Source: Penium margaritaceum (Eukaryota > Streptophyta > Zygnematophyceae > Desmidiales > Peniaceae). From it: a stretch of DNA of 31,919 bases. The notes beneath the pieces were generated by a model. The model was given only the letters and a program-made list of their open reading frames with translations. It was not told where the DNA came from and did not search any database. Both the position numbers and the translations under genes were made by a program. How positions within the stretch are numbered: position 1 is the stretch's first letter; the number at the start of each line of letters is the position of its first letter. Below are positions 10,199 to 21,230 of the stretch, piece after piece. The DNA is taken from positions 156,645 through 188,563 of the forward strand of contig SZWC01003625.1 of assembly GCA_023375785.1 (NCBI GenBank). The letters are read 5' to 3'.

Positions 10199-10203
10199 CC
10201 CAG
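10199..10203. repeat. target-site duplication, right copy
   Basis: CCCAG, identical to 9425-9429, immediately right of the 769-bp insertion. Confidence 0.9.
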
Positions 10204-11000
10204 GGCATGAGGATGTTCTGGGCCGCTATGGTGGAGAGGACGTCCTGGTTGTAGTGGACGAAGACATCCGCGTATGCACTGGTGACACCGCGCTTGATGG
10301 TGAGGAGCGCGGCCAGAGGGGGTGGAGCAGAGGTGCCTAGGCGATGAAGGATGTCCTCAGCCCGCTGCCAGTATGCTGTGACTGTCTCGGTCTCCCCCCA
10401 TGTGCAGGGAGTTGAACTCCCTCAGCAGATGGCTGGTCTCAATGTCGCCAGACAGGCGATGGGGACGAGTGACGACGTGCCACACAGCTGCAGGGTTTCT
10501 GGTGCCGCCAGTGGTAAAGTCGCCAAGAAAAGGCTCGAGGGCCAGGTGGGAAGCGAGAGGAGCGACGGGGACAAGGGCGCGTACTACGCGACCGGCGTCA
10601 TATAATTGGTCGGCCTGTGTGGAGTCGTACGGGAGGGTGTAGTATGCCCACAGACCCTCACCCTACACCCAGATGCGGAAGCTAAGCTCACAGCTCCAGA
10701 ACTGCTCGCCGGTCTGAAGCGGCGGGGGCGGCGTCTCAAAGTCCTCTTGCCTGCGGCCGGCGCCCAGAGTGGGGCCAAGGACGATAGTCACTTTCTGCCA
10801 CTAACGCTGTGTCTGCTGCTGTGCCAGGTAATATGTGGCAGCACACACAGCGGGGCTGGCGTGCCCAGGAGGAAAAAACAGCAAATGGGCACTGGTGGTA
10901 GTCTGTTAGGCCAGTGGCTGTAGTGCTACAAGCTGCTGCGTCAGGGCAGCGAGCTGTTGCTGAATGGCAGTAAGGGGATCAGAGGTGCCAACGATGATGC
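10204..11000 (-). pseudogene. copia Gag capsid region, element A
   Basis: From about 11000 the minus strand reads IIVGTSDPLTAIQQQLAALT, a Gln-rich probable coiled coil. After stops near 10920 and 10803 comes the capsid-like part: DFETPPPPLQTGEQFW, FRIWV, a TAG stop at 10663-10665, then GEGLWAYYTLPYDSTQADQL. The other gag at 1366-2844 has WAQGEQLWEY here, so the stop replaces Gln. The capsid frame shifts at the C6 run near 10397 and resumes with TVTAYWQRAEDILHRLG and STIAAQNILMPW, ending exactly at the insertion site. The protein would form the particle shell; this copy is dead. Confidence 0.8.
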
Positions 11001-12290
11001 CTGTGAGCTGCAGTTGTTGCAGCTCCTGTTGTTGCTGCTTCTGCTACTACAGCTGCTACTACTGCAGCTACTGCTGTTGCTACTACTACAGCTATTGGTG
11101 CTGCTACTGCTGTTCTAATTGCTGCTGCTGTTGTTCTTGCTCCTGCTGCTATTGCTACTACTGCAGCTGTTGCAGCTACTGCAAGAAGAGGGGGGGTACC
11201 CCCCTTGGGGCTCCCCCCAACGGAGGAGGACCACTCCCCACTATGGACTATTGACCATAGGCTTCGGTCTCTTAGTTTTTTTTGTTGTTGTTTTTTGTGC
11301 TGCTAATGTCAGTAGTGACATCAGCCTAGGACAGATGGCGTTAGCAGCTGCTGCCGCATTATTTGTTGTTGCTGGTGCTATAGAGTTTCTTCCCCCCCTT
11401 CCCTCCTTTCTTTGTTTTGGTTTTTTTGTGTTGATGATGTCAGCATTGACGTCATTAGTGACGTCAGCTGGATGCTCATGTCAGCAGTGGCCGTTGTTGG
11501 GGCCGCTGCTGCGTAGCTGTAGCGGCTGCTGTTGTTGATGCCACTGCTGCTGCTGTTGCTGCCGCTGCCGCTGCTTGTTGTTCCTGCTGCTGCTGCTGCT
11601 ACTACAGCTGCAGTGGCAACAGCAACTACTGCTGCTTTTGCTACTACAACTGTTGTTGCAGTTGCTACTACAGCTGTTGTTGTTGCATGCTGCTGCGACT
11701 GCTGCTAGTGCTGTTGCTGCTGCTGCTCCTACTACTGCTCCAATGGCTGTGGCGTGGGAGGCAGCCACGGCAGTGCTACTGGCGGGGTGGGGGATTTTTT
11801 TCTCCTTTGTTTTTTTCTCCTTTTTGCTCGTCACAGCGAGCTCGCTGCTTGCTGCGAGCAACAAGCCGCAAGCAGTGAGCTGGCTTCTTGCTTCTGCCTG
11901 CTCGTTGCTCGCTGTGAGTAGCAAGCTCGCTGCCATCGGCTCGCTGCATGCTACGAGCAACGAGCAGCGGGCAACGGGCAGCAGGCAACTGCGGCTGCTG
12001 CTGCTGGCCAGCGCTGCAGCCGCCGCTGCTAGCTGGTACTAGCCGCTGCCGGCAATTGTTTGCTGCCGCTGATGCTGCCATCGGCTGCTACTGCTGTTTG
12101 CTGCTGCTACTGGCTGCTGTTGCTGCTGCTGCTGCTGCTGTGGGCGGCTGCTCCTGATAGCTGCTGCAAGCTGCTACTGCTGCCGATTGCTGCTGCGCAA
12201 CGCTATAGCTGGCTGCTGCTGCCACTACTTGCTGCTGCTACAAGCTGCTACTGCTGCTGCGGGCTGCTGCTGCAAGCCACTCCATCTGGA
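11001..12290. repeat. degenerate CTG/GCT/GTT triplet tract
   Basis: About 1.3 kb made largely of imperfect GCT, CTG, GTT and ACT triplets, lying between the gag and the PBS of element A, so in its 5' leader. Every frame is low complexity (Leu, Cys, Ala or Gln/Ser/Asn runs), so long open frames here are not evidence of genes. Short non-triplet islands occur at 11185-11290, 11270-11480 and 11760-11960; the last is rich in GCTCGCTG/GAGCAACGAGC motifs. Confidence 0.9.
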
Positions 12291-12549
12291 TGACGTCACC
12301 GCGTGCGTCGTCGCCAGCAAGCGCCTGACGTGGCCTGCCGCTCACCTCCTCGCGTCCAGCGTGGGGTCAGTGCTGCCGGAAAAAATCCGGCACATTTCCC
12401 CTGGCCCAATGGCCGTGGAAAAAGTTCTCACGCCGCCAATGCTGTCAGAAAAAAGCCTGTAGCATTTCTCCTGCACTGGCGCATATGGGGGCCCGCCGGC
12501 GTAGTTAGGCATCTGTACGCCAGTCGTCTGCTACTGCTGCCACGCTCTG
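12291..12549 (-). other. 5' leader of element A next to PBS
   Basis: A non-triplet part of the leader. It includes TTTCCCCTGGCCCAATGGCC with GTGGAAA after it (12389-12420), which can fold into a short stem-loop. A related sequence, CCCTTGCCCCAATGGGTGTG, occurs at 2884 upstream of the other minus-strand gag. Confidence 0.5.
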
Positions 12550-12561
12550 GCTCTGATACCA
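12550..12561 (-). other. primer binding site of element A
   Basis: The minus strand reads TGGTATCAGAGC, the primer-binding sequence typical of plant copia elements, complementary to the 3' end of initiator tRNA-Met. Three bases separate it from the LTR end. Confidence 0.93.
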
Positions 12562-12564
12562 AAA

Positions 12565-13423
12565 TGGAAACTACACTAGAGCGCAGGTTGGGGCAATGGC
12601 GGTGTTGATGCAGCATGCGGGCTTCCATGCTAGTTGCTTAGATTGCTGCCCCCTCTTGCTGCTGCTCTATAGTCGAAGTCTGAGTGCTCTGGGTTTGTTA
12701 CTCAGAAACGCACGCGCTAGTGTTAGCGTCAGAAAGCAGCTGAAAACTGGAAGCAACTGATTAGGAGTGAAGAATGAGCTACAATGGGAGACCCCTCGTG
12801 GTCTCCCATTGTAGCTCCCCCCCAGCTAAGTAGAACTTGTTACTCAGCGAACCAGCCAATCAGAAAACAGTCATAGACCTATTTTCTGGCAAGAAAGGTT
12901 TTCTCGGTAAGCTCTGCCAGACGGCAGACAGCCCAAACCGTGGGCATCGTCCGTTCTGCCTGAAAACTGGACCATACCAAAACACCGACACTGCAAACGC
13001 AGTCTTGCGGTCTGAATCAACTAGAAAAATAGCAACAAAGAGTTATGGCCATCTGAACCCAGGCAGTGCCTACGATGGTCCATGATGCCAAATAGTGCCA
13101 CACAGCAACACAAGACATGGACCCTAGACAGAGCATGACACTGCAGATGCAACGATACAGTCAAATCCAGCGCCAGACGCATGCAGACAGCATCTGCGGT
13201 GGCAGTGACCGCCGGCCGCCCGACGGTCGAGGAGGCCTGCCGATGGAGCTGAGCATGTCGCCATGGAGAGGAGGCTCTAACGAACTGCGAGTAGGCTTCA
13301 GTGTGCGTCGGCTCCACCGGACGACACTCTAGCAGCGTCGAATCTCGCCGTCAGTCATTTGCACGCTGATTTACACAAGCCGGGAGGACACAACAGAGCA
13401 CAATGAGGATGCGCAAAACACCA
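12565..13423 (-). repeat. 5' LTR of element A
   Basis: 859 bp, starting TGGAAACTACACTAGAGCGC and ending GCGCAAAACACCA on the plus strand. It matches 4712-5561 throughout with small indels. Unlike the other copy it has an 18-bp inverted repeat at 12776-12817. Confidence 0.9.
12776..12817. repeat. 18-bp perfect inverted repeat in one LTR
   Basis: Arms GAGCTACAATGGGAGACC (12776-12793) and its complement (12800-12817) with a 6-base loop. The matching place in the left LTR has only the left half followed by a C run. Confidence 0.9.
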
Positions 13424-14445
<1,022 letters not shown>

Positions 14446-14460
<15 letters not shown>

Positions 14461-14476
14461 TGTAACGGATTCGGAC
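14446..14476 (-). mobile_element. end of LTR element D, split by element B
   Basis: The plus strand reads CTCTAACACCA, one base, then TGTAACGGATTCGGAC. On the minus strand this is an LTR end ...TTACA followed by TGGTGTTAGAG, which resembles a primer binding site. Element B is inserted 16 bases into this LTR, and the interrupted sequence resumes at 23582. The far end of D's LTR was not found. Confidence 0.5.
14472..14476. repeat. target-site duplication of element B, left
   Basis: CGGAC, identical to 23577-23581. It directly flanks the TG of the left LTR. Confidence 0.92.
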
Positions 14477-15792
14477 TGAGGAACTTCCTGGAACCTTCGT
14501 AACCGCTTGCCACTTGGCTAAGCGTTAGTGCTTAGTCAGTGTATGATGACAGTCACAAGTCATGCACGAAAACTGCAAGGGTCTGGGTAGGGACACGTGC
14601 AGAGTGTCAGGAAGCTCAATATGAATATAATTGCAGAGAGAGATAAAAAATGACAAGTCCACAGCATAAACACCTGCCGCGGCGCACGATAGGTGTCGCA
14701 CGTAGCAGTGCAAGGTCTGTCCTAAAACCAGCCCAAAAACTCTGTTTTGGCCGTAACTCTGCGCAGACAAATCAGAACGCTACGCCGTCTAAACCTAGAG
14801 ATGCAGAATCTCAAGCCGGACGCTACAACTGGTCACACGCATAAGTCCGGCACCGATCGGTGGACAGAAAATGCAAAACATGCAAATCGGGCTCAAAAGC
14901 CAGTCCACCGAGAAAACTCTAGCGTCTGCAGAAAAACCGCAAAGCACCCTGGCAAGCACCCAGGGCGTCGTGGCAACTCTCTGGCAGCTGCTGGTGGATG
15001 GAGCCACCACTCGTCGTCGGTGCTCCGGTGCCAGCTGCGTCCGCATCAAGGATAGGCTGCACAAAACCTGCAGGATGTCTGAGACAGCATCCACGACGCT
15101 GGGGCAGTCGTCGGTCAGCTCCGAGAAGGTGGTCCACCACTTGCCGACGCGCCGGTGTCTCTGGGATCCGCATCGGGGACCATGTCGTCGCTCTCTCCAG
15201 TATCGCTGCTCTCCTTGTCGTCGCTCGTGACAGGTGGAAGCCACACACACCAACACTCCCCCTGGCTGACACAACTGTCAGCATAACGATGTCTGAGCGA
15301 AGGCAAGAGATGATGGCTCAGGCAACCAATCATAGCGAGCACTGATCAACCATACCACAGCACAGGGTCTCCTTGTGACAATGGTGCATCGCACCAAATT
15401 CCCGGGTCTCGACCATGCACGAAGTGAATCACACACCTACGTGCCAAACATCAAGCAAGAGAGACACAGAAACAAGGTCTCCTCGTGACCCCGGAAAATG
15501 TCTCCGGGTGTCCGGGTCTCGACCACACCATGCATGGATTATGCATAACACATGTAGGCAAAGGGTCTCCACGTCACACCAGTAGAACTCAACAGGTGCG
15601 CGGGTCTCGACCAGCATAACCTTGCATGGATCATAGATAACACATGGAGGCAATGGGTCTCCACATCACACCGATGAAACTCACCAGGTGCGCGGGTCTC
15701 AACCAGCGTAACCTGGACCATAGCATCCTGCCGCACCACAAGTAACCTCGCTGTCCTCAGAAGGGTGTCAGGCCAAAGTCCACACACCAACA
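14477..15792 (-). repeat. 3' LTR of element B
   Basis: 1316 bp, starting TGAGGAACTTCCTGGAACC and ending CACACACCAACA. High similarity to the right LTR by eye. Its right third contains short tandem units around the motif GGTCTC. Confidence 0.92.
15532..15716. repeat. 92-bp tandem repeat inside LTR of B
   Basis: Two units beginning GCATGGAT at 15532 and 15624, each ending GTGCGCGGGTCTC(G/A)ACCAGC. More degenerate units sharing GGTCTCC...GGGTCTCGACCA precede them from about 15365. The same array is in the right LTR. Confidence 0.85.
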
Positions 15793-15801
15793 CTCCCCTT
15801 C
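15793..15801 (-). other. polypurine tract of element B
   Basis: The minus strand reads GAAGGGGAG immediately before the LTR start TGTTGG. This position and composition are typical of copia-type purine tracts. Confidence 0.8.
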
Positions 15802-15950
15802 GGCTGTAGAGGCTGACAGTACGAGAAACGCTCATGGCTACTCCCAACACAATCCGTGAGGAGGGAGCACGACTCCCTCATGGCCACATACCCCTGCACA
15901 GTAATAGCAAGGGTGACGACGATGCTGGTGGGATGTGCTCACACAGAGCC

Positions 15951-16240
15951 TCACCCCGGAGCGGCGTCGTCGCTATCATCGTCAGCGCTGTCGTAGTCGT
16001 CACTACTTTCGTCATCTGCTGATGTGACTGGTGCAGCACTAAGGGTCTCCTCCAAAACAATCGCCTACAGTATGGCCTCCAACTGCTGAGCTGCATATCG
16101 CCCCGCGGCCTCCGCAGCGTCGAGGCGCGTGTGGAGCTCGACAAGCTCTCAAGCGGCAGTCGACCAGCTGGCTGCATCTTCGGCATGTCGACGGTCAGTC
16201 GCGAAACGAACCTGACGGTGGACCTCAATAGTGTGCGCAT
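15951..16240 (-). pseudogene. 3' end of element B ORF, third copy
   Basis: The minus-strand frame reads DAHTIEVHRQVRFATDRRHA, then stops that the other copies lack, ELVELHTRLDAAEAAGRYAA, and an acidic tail (SADDESSDDYDSADDDSDDA) ending at TGA near 15951. It matches the 3' end of the ORF at 17823-20423 and gives the only view of its original C-terminus, which is strongly acidic. It directly abuts the outer end of the inverted-repeat arm at 16241. Function unknown. Confidence 0.8.
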
Positions 16241-17748
16241 CAAGTGGTTTGCCCGCTGACGACCGCGGTGGAGCTCGGCCTTTGTGAGGCCACTACTGTG
16301 GAGCGCAGGATGGTTGAGGCGGATGACGCTACACAGCAGGCTCAGTTAGCACAGTGTTCGGCGGGGGGAGACGTCCGTCGTGACGGAGACTCTTTGTAAG
16401 AGGAGGATTGGTCGGATGCTGAGTCAAAGTCGGGGATGGAGATGGAAATCGTTGATGCCTTGGCGGATGATGTGACGACGGGCAATGCGAGAGCTGCGCT
16501 CGACGATGTGCACGCTCCTACATTAGCTGGTGTAGAGACAGCTGCCATGGTGCCAGGAGCAGCAACAGGAGGAGCAGGTGATACAGATGCTGATACTCGG
16601 CCCACAGCAGACGCCCAGGTCGTTCTTGCACATAGTGCTGGGCAGCAGGAGGAGGTGATGGACTGCCAGGACGAGGCTGACTTCCTCTATGAGGACCAGC
16701 TGTCCGTTGTGGAGTGGTCAGACTCAGGGTCGGAGGCGGACGTAGAGGCCCAGTGCGCTGCCGTATTTGCAGTAGCCGCGGCACGAGCACGAGATGGCCC
16801 CTCGATGACAGCGGACGTCCGTGTGTGCGACATGGAGGATGCAGAGCGAGCTGCGGACCTCCGTCCCCTCGCTGCCCTGACCGATGTCGCTAACACCATG
16901 GCGGTTCCAGCTGATGACACAACTATAGTGGTGGCTATAGTTCCTGTACCCGAGCGCCTACGCTCCGCGGTCGACAAGCAGGAGGCAGTGGTGGCTTGAG
17001 CTAAGGCGCACGTGCAGAGTCCCATGGTCGAGCTCCGGGAGGCCAGCAGCCGCTGTTATACCGTGGATGTTCCAGCACGACGGACTGTCGAGGAGTGTGT
17101 GGAGGATGTACACAGGCGTCTCGAGGCAGTTGGGTGGTCTCTACAGGATGCACGTCTGGCACAGGTTGACCTCCAGCAGCAGGTGGATGATGGGCTGCGC
17201 ACCAGGGGTCACGAGGAGCACCACGGCACTGACCGCACCTTCGATGACCACAATGTCGCCGCGGATGCAGCTATACCTACACATGCCGTCGTCCGGCCAG
17301 CAGCTGGCGGCCGAGCGAGAGGTGTGTCACGAGCAGCAGGTGCCTTCGCAGCAGTCGTTCCTACAGCCCCAGATGACTTACGTGGCGACTCATTGTCTTG
17401 TGCTCCCGCTCTACCAGCACCTCGTGGCCCGACGACACTTCAGTCGACGACTGACGTAGAGGACGTCGACTTGTGCGACGAGCAGGCGCAGCTCCACTCC
17501 GTTCTACAAGGTGGGACCGGGAGGCTACAGCAGGCTCTGGCTCGTGCCGACGCGAACACTATCGAGGTCCACCGTCACGTTTGTTTTGCATCTGACCGTC
17601 TACATGCCGCAGATGCAACCAGCCGATCGGCTGCCACTTCAGAGCTTGTCGAGCTCCACACGCGCCTCGACGCTACGGAGGCCGCGGGGCGATATGCAGC
17701 TCAGCAGTTGGAGGCCATACAGTAGGCGGTTGTTTTGGAGGAGACCCT
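16241..17748 (+). pseudogene. inverted-repeat arm: reversed copy of element B ORF
   Basis: A plus-strand copy of the ORF that runs on the minus strand at 17823-19706. About 1508 bp match the opposite arm, and the protein is about nine-tenths identical by eye. The frame has stops where the other arm is open: TGA at 16997-16999 (Arg in the other arm), TAG at 17723-17725 (Gln in the other arm), and TAA near 16396. Where the other arm has TAG at 19614-19616, this arm has CAG. It encodes the same Ala-rich, acidic and coiled-coil protein, for example VEECVEDVHRRLEA and ELVELHTRLDATEAAGRYAA. Divergence between arms shows it is a real, aged rearrangement and not an assembly mirror. Confidence 0.9.
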
Positions 17749-17822
17749 CGTCACTGTCATCGTCATCGCTGTCGTAGTCATCACTACTGTCGTTATCTGC
17801 TCATGTGACTGGTGCATCGCTA
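17749..17822 (-). other. spacer of the inverted repeat
   Basis: 74 bp between the two arms. On the minus strand it continues the ORF from EETL into SDAPVT, a TGA, and ADNDSSDDYDSDDDDSDE, the start of the acidic tail. It would be the loop of a hairpin transcript. Confidence 0.85.
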
Positions 17823-20423
17823 AGGGTCTCCTCCAAAACAATCGCCTGCTGTATGGCCTCCAACTGCTGAGCTGCATATCGCCCCGCGGCCTCCGCAGCG
17901 TCGAGGCGCGTGTGGAGCTCGACAAGCTCTGAAGCGGCAGCCGATCGGCTGGTTGCATCTGCGGCATGTAGACGATCAGTCACGAAACGAACCTGACGGT
18001 GGACCTCGATAGTGTGCGTGTCGGCACGAGCCAGAGCCTGCTGTAGCCTCGCGGTCTCACCTCGTAGAACGGAGTGGAGCTGCTCCTGCTCGTCGCACAA
18101 GTCGACGTCCTCTACATCAGTCATCGACTGAAGTGCTGTCGGGCCACGAGGTGCTGGTAGAGCGGGAGCACTAGATAATGAGTCACCACGTAAGTCATCT
18201 GGGGCTGTAGGAACGACTGCTGTGAAGGCACCTACTGCATGTGACACACCCGTCGCTCGGCCGCCAGCTGCTGGCCGGACGACGACATGTGTAGGTATAG
18301 CTGCATCCGCGGCGACATCGTGGTCATCGGAGGTGCGGTCAATGCCGTGGTGCTCCTCGTGACCCCTGGTGCGCAGCCCATCATCCACCTGCTGCTGGAG
18401 GTCAGCCTGTGCCAGACGTGCATCCTGTAGAGACCACTCAGATGCCTCGAGACGCCTGTGTACATCCTCCACACACTCCTCGACAGTCCGTCGTGCTGGA
18501 ACATCCACGGTATAACAGCGGCTGCTGGCCTCCCGGAGCTCGACCATGGGACTCTGCACGTGCGCCTCCGCTCGAGCCACCACTGCCTCCTGCTCGTCGA
18601 CCGCGGAGCGTAGGCGCTCGGGTACAGGAACTGTAGCCACCACTGTAGNNNNNNNNNNNNNNNNNNNNNNNNNNNNNNNNNNNNNNNNNNNNNNNNNNNN
18701 NNNNNNNNNNNNNNNNNNNNNNNNNNNNNNNNNNNNNNNNNNNNNNNNNNNNNNNNNNNNNNNNNNNNNNNNNNNNNNNNNNNNNNNNNNNNNNNNNNNN
18801 NNNNNNNNNNNNNNNNNNNNNTGCCTCGAGACGCCTGTGTACATCCTCCACACACTCCTCGACAGTCCGTCGTGCTGGAACATCCACGGTATAACAGCGG
18901 CTGCTGGCCTCCCGGAGCTCGACCATGGGACTCTGCACGTGCGCCTCCGCTCGAGCCACCACTGCCTCCTGCTCGTCGACCGCGGAGCGTAGGCGCTCGG
19001 GTACAGGAACTATAGCCACCACTGTAGCTGTGTCATCGGCTGGAACGGCCATGGTGTCAGCAACATCGGTCAAGGCAGCAAGGGGACGGAGGTCCGTAGC
19101 TCGCTCTGCATCCTCCATGTCCCACACGCGGACGTCCGCTGTCACCGAGGGGCCATCTTGTGCTCGTGCCATGGCTACTGCAAATACGGCAGCGCACTGG
19201 GCCTCTACATCTGCCTCTGACCCTGCGTCTGACCACTCCACAACGGACGGCTGGTCCTCATAGAGGAATTCTGCCTCGTCCTGGTAGTCCATCACCTCCT
19301 CCTGCTGCCCAGCACTATGTGCCAGAACGACCTGGGCGTCTGCTGTGGGCCGAGCATCAGCATCTGTACCACCTGCTCCTCCTGCTGTTGCTCCTGGCAC
19401 CATGGCAGCTGTCTCCACACCAGCTAATGCGGGAGCGTGCACATCGTCGAGCGCAGCTCCCGCATCGCCCGTCGTCACGTCATCCACCAAGGCATCAACG
19501 ATCACCATCTCCATCCCCGACTCTGACTCAGCATCGGACCAATCCTCCTCTGACGAAGAGTCTCTGTCACGACGGACGTCTCCCTCCGCCGAACACTCTG
19601 CTAACTGAGCCTGCTATGTAGCGTCATCCGCCTCAACCATCCTGCGCTCCAAAGCAGTCGCCTCACCAATGCCGAGCTCCGTCGCGGTCGTCAGCCGACA
19701 AACCATCCCCCCCATGACTGACACCTCGGCAGGAGCTGTGGGGACATGGCAGCCCAAGCCGAGGACAAGGGACGAGGGGGTCTCGTCACATGTGACTCCT
19801 CCCATAGTCGCATCCGGTGGTGCTGCCTGTGCACGATGTGCACGACGAGCAGCTCGTCGCCGCGCACGACGAGTGCGAGTACAAGCGGTACGGCCAGGGG
19901 CTGAGGGGCCGTCCGTCGGTATGATGCCGACTGCCTCCAAAATAGAGCGGAGGGCGACGGATGTAGACGAGAGATCTGGCATACTAGCATCGTGAGAGGA
20001 AGGGATGCAGAATGGGGAGGAGGATGGAGATGAAGTGGGAGGTGACATGAGCGACAGGGTGGTAGCTCGCTCGGAAGTCACGTGGTCAAGGAGCTGCTGG
20101 ACCATGCACTTGAGGTTCCCGACCTCCATGTGTAGGGCGGCCACATCTCCTCGCAAAAGCGCTGTGGCATCGCCCGGTGACGTATCCACCGAAGGAGGAG
20201 GTGGAGAGGGTCGTACCCAAGGGGGATGCCACCCAGGAGGGCACTGTCGGCACTGGCGCCAGCCATGCTGCCTATCTCGACGGTAGTAATACGAAAACCC
20301 TGAAGGCAACTGGGGTACGTGCCACTGCTACATCGACGACTGTGCCTATGGCGGCTGCCACGGCTGAGGCTCAGGCGCAGACCACGGAGCTGGCGATGCC
20401 CATGGGAACACTGCGTAGCTCAT
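17823..20423 (-). pseudogene. orphan acidic/coiled-coil ORF of element B
   Basis: I do not recognise the family. From ATG at 20423 (MSYAVFPWASPAPW) one frame runs about 2.6 kb with TAG stops at 20346-20348, 20328-20330 and 19614-19616. The N-terminal part is rich in Pro and Trp, with FSYYYRRDRQHGW and a CRQC pair followed by PPGWHPPWV. Then come a short leucine heptad segment (LRGDVAALHMEVGNLKCMVQ), an Arg/Ala-rich basic patch (TRTRRARRRAARRAHRAQ), and a long acidic Ala-rich middle (SSSEEDWSDAESESG). The C-terminal half has two probable coiled coils (VEECVEDVHRRLEA to DLQQQVDD; ARLQQALARAD to AAQQLEAIQQ). No zinc knuckle, protease or polymerase motif is seen. Position after the leader of an LTR element suggests a Gag-like or accessory role, by inference. 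The region includes a gap and an artefactual 379-bp duplication. Confidence 0.8.
18443..19027. repeat. 206-bp duplication around an assembly gap
   Basis: 18443-18648 and 18822-19027 are near-identical direct copies flanking 173 N (18649-18821). The opposite inverted-repeat arm has this segment once, and removing 379 bp makes the arms equal (1505 versus 1508 bp). It is therefore most likely a scaffolding artefact. Confidence 0.9.
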
Positions 20424-21230
20424 GTTGAGAACTTAGCGTGGGTGATAGTCCTGTACACTCGATCCCGGTGGCGCAAAGGACCATGTAGAGGGATGTGAAT
20501 GGAGCAACGTCTCTCAGACAGGCTGCGATGTCGTCAATCACGGCCACCACCTCAGCCGTAATTGTGCACTATCGCCACACAGTGGCAATGACGCAACTAT
20601 CGCAATGTGCAACCTCAAGTCGCGTTCGGTGCTGCCGATGCTGCACCGGGTGCCGTCGTCAGCCGACGGCTGTGGCCTCAAGCCACCTTCGCTGCTGGTG
20701 CTACTGCCGCGACTCTCGCGGCGGCTGCAGCTACAGCCGTTTCTGTCGTCAGCCGACGGTGGTGGCCTCAAGCCACACTAAAAGGTAAAAGTAATAAACA
20801 AAAACAAAATCAAGAACTCACTTCCTGAAAGGAAAGACAGTAGGAGGATGTTTTCTTTTTTTTTGGTTCACCGAACGCTCTAGGTGGGGTACCCCTTCTT
20901 GGTGTATTTCCCAAATACCCCACTCGAAGACCCCCCCCCTATCATCCCCCCCTTTTTTTCTTTTTTCTTTCTTTCGGTTGTCTGGCTCGACCCTCGTGGC
21001 GAGCGCAGTGGAGGGGGAGGCTCGCTCCCCCCCCTCGCGCGCAGCCGGTCGGAGGCCGCCCGTCGGCCTCCCCTGGACCTCTTGGCCGGCGGGAGGCCGG
21101 CGTTTGGCCGGCACGCGCCGGCTCTTGCGCCGGCGCTCGGCCGGCACTCTGTCGCGCCACCCGTCGGCACGACAGGCCCAACCGAGGGGACCCCCCCCGG
21201 ACGGCCCCTCGCGTCGGGTCCCCCTCATGC
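20424..21230 (-). other. 5' leader of element B, GC-rich part
   Basis: No supported gene. It contains a pyrimidine tract at 20930-20977 with runs of C and T, and a very GC-rich stretch at 21000-21230 with repeated GCCGGC motifs (for example 21085-21150) that could form strong secondary structure. It also holds a two-copy 90-bp repeat (20655-20777). Confidence 0.6.
20655..20777. repeat. two-copy repeat, 90-bp period
   Basis: GTCGTCAGCCGACGG followed by TGGCCTCAAGCCAC occurs at 20655 and 20745. Each unit holds two short palindromic elements (GTCG...CGAC and GGC...GCC). Confidence 0.8.

Larger units (their letters stand above)
4712..13423 (-). mobile_element. Element A: degenerate Ty1/copia LTR retrotransposon
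   Basis: An 8.7-kb minus-strand element bounded by related direct repeats of 850 and 859 bp that begin TG and end CA on each strand. A tRNA-Met-type PBS lies inside the right LTR (12550-12561) and a purine tract inside the left LTR (5562-5571), which fixes the orientation. Domain order from right to left is gag, protease, integrase, linker, RT edge, RNase H, the Ty1/copia order. It is inactive: the RT core is deleted, there are several stops and at least two frameshifts, and gag carries a 769-bp insertion. The bases just outside the LTRs (TGAAA at 4707-4711, ACACA at 13424-13428) do not match, so no target-site duplication is visible. By eye the LTRs are about 85-90% identical, so the insertion is old. 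Confidence 0.9.

Noticed and set aside
11119-12293. Long Leu/Cys-rich open frames suggesting membrane proteins
   Set aside because: All frames on both strands are open because of imperfect triplets; no non-repetitive protein sequence.
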